7,489 nt of DNA from Fibrobacter sp. (lineage in GTDB: Bacteria; Fibrobacterota; Fibrobacteria; Fibrobacterales; Fibrobacteraceae): the NCBI GenBank assembly GCA_021443065.1, contig JABUUR010000444.1, forward strand, positions 1-7,489. The letters are read 5' to 3'. The notes beneath the pieces are model-generated. The model was not told the origin of the DNA. It saw nothing but the letters and a program-made list of their open reading frames with translations, and searched no databases. The number at the start of each line of letters is the position of its first letter. Positions within the stretch are counted from its first letter, which is position 1. A program made the translations under genes and the position numbers. Below, piece after piece: positions 1 to 5,873 of this stretch.

Positions 1-1
1 A

Positions 2-229
2 ATTCAGTATCTCGGTAATTTTCCGGTGAATCCGGACCGACATCGGGGCAGGTTCCATGTGGTGTTCATCGACGATGTAATTCCTGCAGGGAACGCCCAT
101 TTTGACGACACCGAAGAAATCGAATGCAGCACCTTGAGCGACGAAGAACTGCAGTCCAAAATGGCAAACGGCGAATTCAGACACCCCCTGCAAATGGCGG
201 GCTACCTCAAGTGGAAACTCGCTCGCTAA
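2..229 (+). CDS. NUDIX hydrolase, C-terminal part (5' end outside window)
   Basis: The reading frame is open from the left edge (first full codon at 2) to TAA at 227-229, giving the last 75 residues of a protein that starts outside the window. The remainder resembles the C-terminal half of NUDIX hydrolases of the ADP-ribose/nucleoside-diphosphate pyrophosphatase type: a YLGNFPVNPDRHRGRFHVVF stretch matching the strand after the NUDIX helix, then an acidic DDTEEIE segment, then the typical late helix with 'LSDEELQSKMANGEF' and 'MAGYL'. The NUDIX box itself (GX5EX7REUXEEXGU) would lie upstream and cannot be seen, so the family call rests on the C-terminal pattern only. The GTG at 26 lies inside the domain and is not a credible start. 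The gene overlaps the next gene by 19 nt if that one starts at 211, suggesting co-transcription and translational coupling. The substrate cannot be named. Confidence 0.7.
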   Translation: MQYLGNFPVNPDRHRGRFHVVFIDDVIPAGNAHFDDTEEIECSTLSDEELQSKMANGEFRHPLQMAGYLKWKLAR

Positions 230-1314
230 AACTTCCCATTCTCGTTCTAGGATTGAACGGCGTTCCCGGCTACGCACTTTTTAGGCATTTCAACCGGCTT
301 TTCGGCGGAACCGACGTAAGCGACGGCACCAGCGGCACCATTCATCCGGCACCGCGGCATCCCGATGCGAAGCCCCCGCTCATCGGAATCCGCCCCCACA
401 AGCACCCCTGCGTTTTCGGTCAAGACGTTGTGGCCCTCGACGCCGAGGATACCGCAGGGCTTACCGCACTTTTCGAAAAGCACGAGTTCAACACCGTCAT
501 CGACGCAAGCGGTAATTGCGCGTTGAAAGCCTGCGAATGCGACACCCCTCGCAGCCGCCTGCTGAACTGCGAACAGGGGGTAGATGCCGCCCAGTTGGCC
601 TCAGATTTCGGCTGCACCTTCGTGCGTATTTCAACAGACATGGTCTGGAGTGGAAGCGAAGAAACCGCCCATCTGCGCCCCTACAAGGACGACGCCCCCA
701 AGGACCCCATCCACAACTACGGCAGGCACCAGCTGGAAGCGGAAATCGAAATCCAGCGGATCAAGCCGGACGCTGTAATGCTTAGGGTACCGCTGCCCAT
801 GGACTATGCTCCCGGCGGTTGCGCAGGGGCCATCGACTGGATCAGTTACCGCTTTAGGCCGGGCCGCCCCGCCACACTTTACACTGACGAATACCGCAGG
901 CCCATTTACGGTGGCGACTTATGCCGTGTGGTCCAGTACATTCTGGAGCATCAATTTCCTGCAGGTATATACAACTGCGGCGGCCCTCGTCGGGTAACCC
1001 TCTACAACGCAGGCCAGCTGGTGAACGCCATCGGGGGCTACCCTCAGGAACTTCTGCAAGGCTGCCTGAGAATTGAAGCGGGCCCCCTGCCCCCGCGGGT
1101 AGGCGACTTGGACATCGACTGCAGCAAGCTCTACAGCCTATTGCCTCCGGGATTTATCCGCCCCTGGCCAGCCGACGACGCCATCGTGCCCACCGACAAG
1201 GACTGGCACAAGACCTTTGGCCGTAACGAAAAAGACAAGCGTAAAGTCGGCAGTGAAGAAGCGATTTACAGGCTTCTTGTATTGGGAGAGAACTTCGACA
1301 AGAACTCCCGATGA
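211..1314 (+). CDS. RmlD-like SDR-family NAD(P)-binding protein with altered YxxxK motif
   Basis: This is an extended short-chain dehydrogenase/reductase resembling dTDP-4-dehydrorhamnose reductase (RmlD) and its relatives. From GTG 211 the protein has 367 residues. It opens with a beta strand and the glycine motif G14-LN-G17-VP-G20 for NAD(P) binding. An STD motif follows at 141-143 (RISTDMVW, matching the usual STDYVF), then Y170-G-R-H-Q174-L-E-A-E, where family members have YGxxKxxxE. The catalytic Lys is therefore Gln. The C-terminal half (DEYRRPIYGGDLCRVV, IYNCGGPRRVT) matches the substrate-side region of RmlD proteins. An insertion of about 35 residues after the first helix (around 32-65) is unusual. 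GTG 211 is chosen because the fold begins just after it; ATG 124 is also in frame but adds residues encoded antiphase inside the NUDIX domain. No good Shine-Dalgarno is seen at either, consistent with coupling to the upstream gene. The substrate is unknown. The last 49 bp overlap trmO on the other strand. Confidence 0.8.
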   Translation: METRSLKLPILVLGLNGVPGYALFRHFNRLFGGTDVSDGTSGTIHPAPRHPDAKPPLIGIRPHKHPCVFGQDVVALDAEDTAGLTALFEKHEFNTVIDASGNCALKACECDTPRSRLLNCEQGVDAAQLASDFGCTFVRISTDMVWSGSEETAHLRPYKDDAPKDPIHNYGRHQLEAEIEIQRIKPDAVMLRVPLPMDYAPGGCAGAIDWISYRFRPGRPATLYTDEYRRPIYGGDLCRVVQYILEHQFPAGIYNCGGPRRVTLYNAGQLVNAIGGYPQELLQGCLRIEAGPLPPRVGDLDIDCSKLYSLLPPGFIRPWPADDAIVPTDKDWHKTFGRNEKDKRKVGSEEAIYRLLVLGENFDKNSR

Positions 1315-2084
1315 AGCTTTTTATCGCCGTATTTGTCCGGGGCGTTTTCGTCTAAATCTTCTTTACTATAGCCGGACCTGACATTCAAAAGCGTCACGGA
1401 TTTTTGTATTTCGTCGTAGCAAAAATCAATCCTAAAAGTGCGGTAGGCAAGTTCACCCGTTTTTGCATTTTCGTCCAAAGCCAAGCGGCGGCGGCTTCCG
1501 TCAAAAACATCCTTGTCAAAACCGCCTCGGCTCAGTTGAACTTGCGCAAAACTCATCAGATCGAAATCGCTATTATCTGCAATCCATCGGTTCGCATTCA
1601 AAAAGGTTTCGGTCCCCTCCACATTCCAGATTTCGCCCACCTGCAGGTCAACCCATCCCGCCTTCGCCTGGGGGAACGCATCGGCCATGGGGATGTAGGG
1701 TTTTATATCGAGAACGGGTGTGCCGTTCAGCAGATCGGCTTCATCTACAAACAAAGTAAGACTGTCGATTTTAAGCAAACGAACACAGCTCAACCCGATG
1801 GGGTTTGGGCGGTAAGGGCTGCGGCTAGCAAATGTCCCCACCCGGTCTTTTCCCTTGGGCGGCACTGGGGGCCGCGTAGTGGGCCGCCAACCCGCGTTTT
1901 CGTGGAACTGGAAAATTACCCAGACGCGTTCGAACCCTTCCAAATCCCGAAGGGCCATCTCGTAATTGCAACCCGAATTGAGGACGATTCTTCCGGGATG
2001 CCCTGCAAAAAGACGCCCTTGCCGCGGGGCATCGTACTTGTAAACCGCATCGCCGAAAAAAGTTCCTATGGGAGTCATTTCCAT
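1266..2084 (-). CDS. trmO: TrmO, tRNA (N6-threonylcarbamoyladenosine37-N6)-methyltransferase
   Basis: TrmO (older names TsaA, YaeB) uses S-adenosylmethionine to methylate t6A37 in tRNA-Thr, giving m6t6A next to the anticodon. The N-terminal beta-barrel domain (residues 4-137) is well conserved: PIG at 5-7, PRQ at 20-22, LEGFERVWVIFQFH at 48-61, RSPYRPNPIGLS at 88-99 and DLLNGTPVLDIKPYIPMAD at 117-135. The C-terminal region (about 190-240) keeps the arginine/leucine and AYRTFRIDF pattern of full-length TrmO rather than the short TsaA-only proteins. Length is 272 residues against 235 in E. coli, with about 30 extra charged residues at the end. Start: ATG 2084; ATG 2078 (two codons in) is equally possible, and neither has a clear Shine-Dalgarno. 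A TATCTA box at 2101-2096 on this strand could be a -10 element giving a very short leader (weak). The 3' end overlaps the convergent SDR gene by 49 bp, and I see no terminator between them. Confidence 0.93.
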   Translation of the reverse strand: MEMTPIGTFFGDAVYKYDAPRQGRLFAGHPGRIVLNSGCNYEMALRDLEGFERVWVIFQFHENAGWRPTTRPPVPPKGKDRVGTFASRSPYRPNPIGLSCVRLLKIDSLTLFVDEADLLNGTPVLDIKPYIPMADAFPQAKAGWVDLQVGEIWNVEGTETFLNANRWIADNSDFDLMSFAQVQLSRGGFDKDVFDGSRRRLALDENAKTGELAYRTFRIDFCYDEIQKSVTLLNVRSGYSKEDLDENAPDKYGDKKLHREFLSKFSPNTRSL

Positions 2085-2250
2085 AATGGAAAATTTAGAT
2101 AAAAAAAGGCGTAAATTTTAAATCCAACTTTAAAATAATTCCGACAGATATTCTTCGGCTAAAGGCTGCGGTACATTTACCATTTGATCCTGATGATCTA
2201 AAATATAATTTACACTTTTGCCATGTTGTGAGATCATAAAAACCATCTTG

Positions 2251-2282
2251 ATTGACAGGGCAATACACAAATACTATCTTGG
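2251..2282 (+). promoter_or_regulatory. candidate promoter of the FISUMP lipoprotein gene
   Basis: TTGACA at 2252-2257 is followed after 17 nt by TATCTT at 2275-2280, a fair sigma70-like pair. The same bases also read as an FCB-type promoter: (A)TTG at 2251-2254, 20 nt, then TATCTTGG at 2275-2282, close to the TAnnTTTG -7 box. The start site would fall near 2286-2289, about 50 nt before the ATG. The motif is visible; its use is inferred. Confidence 0.5.
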
Positions 2283-2286
2283 CTAC

Positions 2287-2302
2287 GCCGACATTCGTTG
2301 GC
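2287..2302 (+). other. small hairpin at predicted 5' end of lipoprotein mRNA
   Basis: GCCGAC (2287-2292) pairs with GTTGGC (2297-2302) across an ATTC loop: six pairs, one of them G-U. It falls exactly at the predicted mRNA 5' end and well clear of the Shine-Dalgarno (AGGAG at 2329-2333), so a role in transcript protection is possible. The stem is short and may be chance. Confidence 0.3.
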
Positions 2303-2339
2303 ATGATACGCACAAATCATATCATAGTAGGAGAACACA

Positions 2340-3386
2340 ATGAATCTTAACAAACTAAAACCATCGTTTCTTTTGCTTTCTCTCGTGGTAGGCATGGCCG
2401 TATGCGCAGCCTGCTCTGGAGAAGACGGTGCCGCAGGCCCCAAAGGAGAAGATGGTGAAAACTGCACATTGTCCGACACCACCCAAAGTGATCGCAGCGG
2501 CATAGCAATTACTTGCGGTGACGAAGTCCGCGTCGTATGGAATGGAACAGACGGTAAAGATGGCGACAAAGGTAAAACAGGCCCATCCGGTAAAGACGGG
2601 GAACCTTGTAAACTGACGGGCGATACAACCCTAACCGAAATAAAAATATACATGCAGTGCGGGGATGAAGACAAGGTCTTTATCGCTTCCGTAAGTTCTT
2701 GCACGGCGTACCCGGATGATAAAAAGCCAAACTGGAGCTTGATGAATGCCGATGCCGACTACAGTTGTTTCAAAGACTCTCGCGACGACCAGGTTTATCG
2801 TGCAGTAAAAATCGGCAAACAACTCTGGATGGCCGAAAACTTGAACTACGATCCGGGCGACGTTTCTAAATTAGGCAAAGATGCCTGGAGCGGATGTTAC
2901 GCAGAAGGAGAGAAAGACGTTGCTGCAGATTCTTCCGACAAAAATTGCACCATATACGGTCGCCTTTACACTTGGGAAGTGGCAATGAACAACGGGGACT
3001 GCGCTTTTGGAAGTGAATGCAAGCCCAACGGCGTCACTCAAGGTATCTGCCCCGATGGATGGCACATTCCCGATGTCGACGAATGGGAAACCCTATGGCT
3101 CGCAGTAGGTGGGGCAAGTACTGCAGGAACCAAGTTGAAATCCACCAGCGGGTGGGACAATGACGGCAATGGCGAAGATGATTACGGATTTGCCGTTTTG
3201 CCTGCAGGTGGCTTCATTGGTGACGAAGATTTCGATCTTTTCGGCAAGCAATCCTATTTCTGGACTTCCAACGAAGATACCGAGAAGGATGCTTTCGACT
3301 GGATTTTCGACTTCAAAAAAACAAGCGCAGACAAGTACAACGACTATAAGAATTACGGCAACTCCGTTCGTTGCGTCAAAGATTAG
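2340..3386 (+). CDS. FISUMP-domain lipoprotein with collagen-like repeats
   Basis: A probable secreted lipoprotein of 348 residues. Residues 1-25 form a signal peptide (KLK, hydrophobic LLLSLVVGMAV core) ending in CAAC; Cys25 is the likely lipidated residue, although the lipobox is non-canonical. Residues 27-41 are five Gly-X-Y triplets and 69-89 are seven more. Each run is followed by a C-x16-CGDE module (C42-C59, C90-C107), so the stalk is a two-fold repeat. Cys121 and Cys143 lie in a linker. From about 144 to the end is the FISUMP domain: Y153-RAVKIGKQLWMAENLNY-D171, GRLYTWEVAM, CPDGWHIPDVDEW, GFAVLPAGG, and a terminal SVRCVKD. FISUMP proteins are a large paralogous family in Fibrobacter, mostly envelope or secreted; their function is unknown to me. 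Start: ATG 2340 with AGGAG six nt upstream. The gene has its own promoter and terminator, so it is probably monocistronic. The ligand or role cannot be inferred. Confidence 0.92.
   Translation: MNLNKLKPSFLLLSLVVGMAVCAACSGEDGAAGPKGEDGENCTLSDTTQSDRSGIAITCGDEVRVVWNGTDGKDGDKGKTGPSGKDGEPCKLTGDTTLTEIKIYMQCGDEDKVFIASVSSCTAYPDDKKPNWSLMNADADYSCFKDSRDDQVYRAVKIGKQLWMAENLNYDPGDVSKLGKDAWSGCYAEGEKDVAADSSDKNCTIYGRLYTWEVAMNNGDCAFGSECKPNGVTQGICPDGWHIPDVDEWETLWLAVGGASTAGTKLKSTSGWDNDGNGEDDYGFAVLPAGGFIGDEDFDLFGKQSYFWTSNEDTEKDAFDWIFDFKKTSADKYNDYKNYGNSVRCVKD
2418..2684 (+). repeat. two-fold repeat: collagen-like run plus C-x16-CGDE module
   Basis: The encoded protein repeats the same architecture twice. Module A (residues 27-66) has five G-X-Y triplets, then C42, 16 residues, and CGDE at 59-62. 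Module B (69-115) has seven triplets, then C90, 16 residues, and CGDE at 107-110. The spacing between the two cysteines is identical although the intervening sequence has diverged, which points to an old internal duplication and to a disulfide in each module. Confidence 0.75.
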
Positions 3387-3427
3387 ACACATCCGGGGAG
3401 TCCCCCTGGGCTGACACAACCGGTTTC

Positions 3428-3464
3428 AAAAGCCTCCAGCGCCACAAGGCGACGGAGGCTTTTT
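3428..3464 (+). terminator. intrinsic terminator after the lipoprotein gene
   Basis: GCCTCC (3432-3437) pairs with GGAGGC (3454-3459), flanked by AAAA and TTTTT so the stem can extend by four A-U pairs. Inside, CGCC/GGCG (3440-3443/3448-3451) closes an ACAA tetraloop after a small internal mismatch. The T run (3460-3464) follows at once. It lies 41 nt after the TAG stop and should insulate gltS from the lipoprotein transcript. Confidence 0.88.
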
Positions 3465-3491
3465 GTATCGGCGATTTATTTTTCTATCTTG
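3462..3491 (+). promoter_or_regulatory. candidate gltS promoter of FCB type
   Basis: TTTG (3462-3465), a 19-nt spacer and TATCTTG (3485-3491) resemble the TTTG...TAnnTTTG promoters of Bacteroidota. CTATCTTG is identical to the eight bases at the lipoprotein promoter (2274-2281). A start near 3496-3499 would give a leader of about 36 nt that includes the AAGGAG at 3523-3528. The -33 box overlaps the T run of the preceding terminator. Confidence 0.45.
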
Positions 3492-3533
3492 AACACTCCT
3501 ATGGGCATGCTCAACCAGCCTTAAGGAGATTTG

Positions 3534-4724
3534 ATGTACAAGTTATCGCTAGACATGTATCAGACCTTGGCCTTGGCCGTTGTGGTTCTCGTTTTCGGAG
3601 CCAACCTCAAAAAGCAATTGCGGTTCCTCGATAAATTCTGCATACCCTCCCCTGTGGTGGGAGGCATTGTCTTTGCCAGCGTCTCCTGTATTTTGTACAA
3701 ATTAAACATTCTGGAATTCCAGTTCGACGAGACACTGAAATCCATCTGCATGATGGTGTTCTTTACCTCGGTGGGCTTTAACGCCAATCTGAAAATTCTG
3801 AAAAGCGGCGGTATAAACCTGGTGCTCCTGCTAGTATGCGTCTGCGCCCTTATCCTTTGCCAAAACGGACTCGCAGTGACGCTTGCGAAGGTCCTTCAGG
3901 TAAGCCCATTGGTAGGCCTTTCTGCAGGATCCATCTCCATGGTGGGCGGCCATGGTACCGCAGGGGCCTTCGGCCCGGTGCTCGAAGGCTTGGGCATGGA
4001 AGGCGCCACGACCCTATGCACCGCGGCGGCAACCTTCGGGCTGGTGGCAGGATCCCTCATGGGAGGCCCCCTGGGCCGCAAACTCATTATCAAGGGCGAC
4101 CTCTTGAAATCCATCAAGGCAGAAGACAAGACCGAATTGAAGGAGGAACAGAGCAAGTACCGCCGTTCCGCCAAGCGCTACTCCACCGCGGCGTTCCAAC
4201 TTTCCATCGCCATGGGCGTGGGCACCTTTATCTCCGCATTGCTCTCCAAGACCGGCATGACGTTCCCTTCCTATATCGGGGCCATGATTGTTGCCGCGGT
4301 AATGCGCAACATTTGCGAATACAGCAGCAAGTTCGAGGTTCACATGGGCGAAATCAGCGACGTGGGCGGGATTTGCCTGTCCCTGTTCCTGGGGATAGCC
4401 ATGATTACCCTGAAGCTTTGGCAATTGGCCTCCCTGGCGCTCCCCTTGGTAGTGCTTCTCCTTGCACAGACAGTTCTGATGTTCCTGTTTGCGTACTTTA
4501 TCGTATTCAACGTGATGGGACGAGACTACGACGCAGCGGTCCTTTCGGCGGGGGTATGCGGTTTCGGCATGGGCGCCACCCCCAACGCCATGGCCAATAT
4601 GCAGGCCCTGACCAACAAGTTCGCCCCCGCGGTAAAGCCCTACCTGCTTGTCCCCATCGTAGGCAGCATGTTCGCCGACTTTATCAACAGCCTTTGCATC
4701 ACGTTCTTCATCAACCAGTTCTAG
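3534..4724 (+). CDS. gltS: GltS, sodium/glutamate symporter
   Basis: An inner-membrane carrier of the ESS family that imports glutamate with Na+. It has 396 residues, close to the 401 of E. coli GltS. The protein is strongly hydrophobic with about ten or more membrane segments arranged as two inverted halves. Each half carries the expected glycine-rich signature: SMVGGHGTAGAFGP (residues 135-148) in the first and GFGMGATPNAMANM (343-356) in the second. These correspond to the re-entrant loops that line the transport path. Between them is a highly charged cytoplasmic loop at about 182-216 (KGDLLKSIKAEDKTELKEEQ and onward). The family motif MMVFFTSVGFNANL lies at about 79-92. Start: ATG 3534 has AAGGAG five nt upstream; the in-frame TTG at 3531 is too close to it. 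No terminator is evident in the 68 nt before prfA, so some read-through into prfA is possible. D/L preference and selectivity over aspartate cannot be read from the sequence. Confidence 0.92.
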   Translation: MYKLSLDMYQTLALAVVVLVFGANLKKQLRFLDKFCIPSPVVGGIVFASVSCILYKLNILEFQFDETLKSICMMVFFTSVGFNANLKILKSGGINLVLLLVCVCALILCQNGLAVTLAKVLQVSPLVGLSAGSISMVGGHGTAGAFGPVLEGLGMEGATTLCTAAATFGLVAGSLMGGPLGRKLIIKGDLLKSIKAEDKTELKEEQSKYRRSAKRYSTAAFQLSIAMGVGTFISALLSKTGMTFPSYIGAMIVAAVMRNICEYSSKFEVHMGEISDVGGICLSLFLGIAMITLKLWQLASLALPLVVLLLAQTVLMFLFAYFIVFNVMGRDYDAAVLSAGVCGFGMGATPNAMANMQALTNKFAPAVKPYLLVPIVGSMFADFINSLCITFFINQF

Positions 4725-4778
4725 GACAAATTTTGAGGAAAGGCGAAAGACCAACCGGATAGGGGCCTGTTTATTTTC

Positions 4779-4786
4779 TACATTTG
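4779..4786 (+). promoter_or_regulatory. candidate -7 box directly upstream of prfA
   Basis: TACATTTG matches the FCB -7 consensus TAnnTTTG at all six fixed positions and ends six nt before the prfA ATG. Transcription would begin at about 4790-4793, that is at or just before the start codon. No TTTG or TTG is found at the usual distance upstream, so the call rests on one box. Confidence 0.4.
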
Positions 4787-4792
4787 GCAGCG

Positions 4793-5860
4793 ATGAAAGA
4801 CAAAGCACGAAAACTTATTGAAAAGTACGAGGAACTGGAATCCGAATTGGGCAATCCCGATGTTTTGGGCGACCAGACTCGTTATAACAAGATTCACAAG
4901 CAGTACAAGGGTATCGAAAAGGCCGTGATCAAGGCCAAGGAATACCTCCAGATGCTAAGCGACCAGGAAGAATGGAAGATGGCCCTGGGCGATTCCGACC
5001 CGGAAATGGTGGCCATGGCCAAGTCTGAATTGAGCACCATCGAAAAGACTCTCCCGGGCCTCACCGACGAGTTGCAAATCTTGATGGTTCCCAAGGACCC
5101 CTGGGATTTCCGTAACGCCACCATCGAAATCCGCGGCGGTACCGGCGGCGACGAATCCGCGTTGTTCGCAGGCGACCTGTTCCGTATGTACCGCGCCTAT
5201 TGCGAAAAGATGGGCTGGAAGATTACCATCCAGGATTTGAGCGAAGGCACCGTAGGCGGCTACAAGGAAATTCGCGCCTATATCGAAGGCGACAGCGTTT
5301 ACGGTACGTTGAAGTTCGAAAGCGGCGTACACCGTGTACAGCGCGTGCCCGAAACCGAAACTCAGGGCCGTGTGCACACCTCCGCAGCCACCGTGGCCAT
5401 TTTGCCCGAAGCCGAAGAAGTGGACGTAGAAATCCGCGAGGCGGACATCCACATGGACACCTACCGCAGTAGCGGCGCCGGCGGCCAGTACATCAACAAG
5501 ACCGACTCCGCAGTCCGTTTGACCCACATTCCTACCGGCGTGGTGGTAAGCTGCCAGACAGAACGTTCCCAGCTGCAGAACCGCCTGCACGCCATGGAAA
5601 TGCTGCGTTCCAAGATCCTGGACGAAGTCATCGCCAAAAAGGAACGCGAGGAAGCCGCCAGCCGCAAGGCCCTGGTAGGTACCGGCGACCGCTCCGCCAA
5701 AATCCGCACTTACAACTACCCCCAGAATCGCGTTACCGACCACCGTATCGGCCTTACGCTGTACAATCTGGACCAGGTGGTAGCAGGCGACCTGCAAGAG
5801 GTCATCAACGGCCTCCAGATGGCTAACGCACAGGAAAAACTGGGCAAGTTCAACGCTTGA
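4793..5860 (+). CDS. prfA: peptide chain release factor 1 (RF1)
   Basis: RF1 recognises UAA and UAG in the ribosomal A site and triggers release of the finished polypeptide. The protein has 355 residues (E. coli 360). An N-terminal helical domain (about 1-95, heptad-like) is followed by the codon-recognition domain. The PxT-type anticodon tripeptide is P186-E-T188 in RVPETETQGRVHTSAAT, which marks RF1 rather than RF2 (SPF). The catalytic G230-G-Q232 loop sits in YRSSGAGGQYINKTDSAVR; Gln232 is the target of the methyltransferase encoded next. Start: ATG 4793 gives the standard RF1 N-terminus (MKDKARKLIEKYEEL); the in-frame TTG 4784 would add only three residues and lies inside the promoter-like box. 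There is no Shine-Dalgarno, so translation may start from a leaderless mRNA. Its own stop is TGA, read by RF2 and not by RF1. Confidence 0.96.
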   Translation: MKDKARKLIEKYEELESELGNPDVLGDQTRYNKIHKQYKGIEKAVIKAKEYLQMLSDQEEWKMALGDSDPEMVAMAKSELSTIEKTLPGLTDELQILMVPKDPWDFRNATIEIRGGTGGDESALFAGDLFRMYRAYCEKMGWKITIQDLSEGTVGGYKEIRAYIEGDSVYGTLKFESGVHRVQRVPETETQGRVHTSAATVAILPEAEEVDVEIREADIHMDTYRSSGAGGQYINKTDSAVRLTHIPTGVVVSCQTERSQLQNRLHAMEMLRSKILDEVIAKKEREEAASRKALVGTGDRSAKIRTYNYPQNRVTDHRIGLTLYNLDQVVAGDLQEVINGLQMANAQEKLGKFNA

Positions 5861-5873
5861 TTCGAGTAGGTTT

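Larger units (their letters stand above)
2130..2313 (-). pseudogene. possible frameshifted small gene remnant upstream of trmO
   Basis: Two protein-like stretches lie on the minus strand in adjacent frames. The first runs from GTG 2313 (or ATG 2304) and reads MPTNVGVAKIVFVYCPVNQD before continuing GFYDLTT. The second is open from ATG 2246 or 2237 to TAA at 2132-2130, 38 or 35 residues, and ends GKSVNYILDHQDQMVNVPQP followed by LAEEYLSELF. Read together with one frameshift near 2222 they would make a single protein of about 60 residues. I do not recognise the product. Against it: neither stretch has a Shine-Dalgarno, the region is AT-rich, and the first stretch runs through the lipoprotein promoter. 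It could be chance open frame, a decayed gene, or a real 35-38-residue protein lying 45 nt before trmO. Confidence 0.2.

Noticed and set aside
1404..2102. 232-codon plus-strand open frame opposite trmO
   Set aside because: It is fully antisense to trmO, whose motifs are clear; no Shine-Dalgarno and no recognisable domain.
3395..3405. GGGG-AGT-CCCC hairpin just after the lipoprotein stop
   Set aside because: Three-base loop and no following T run; the real terminator is 23 nt further on.
3836..4762. 308-codon plus-strand open frame inside gltS in another frame
   Set aside because: Its translation is extremely rich in Arg, Pro, Gly and His, as expected from reading a GC-rich gene out of frame; gltS is certain here.
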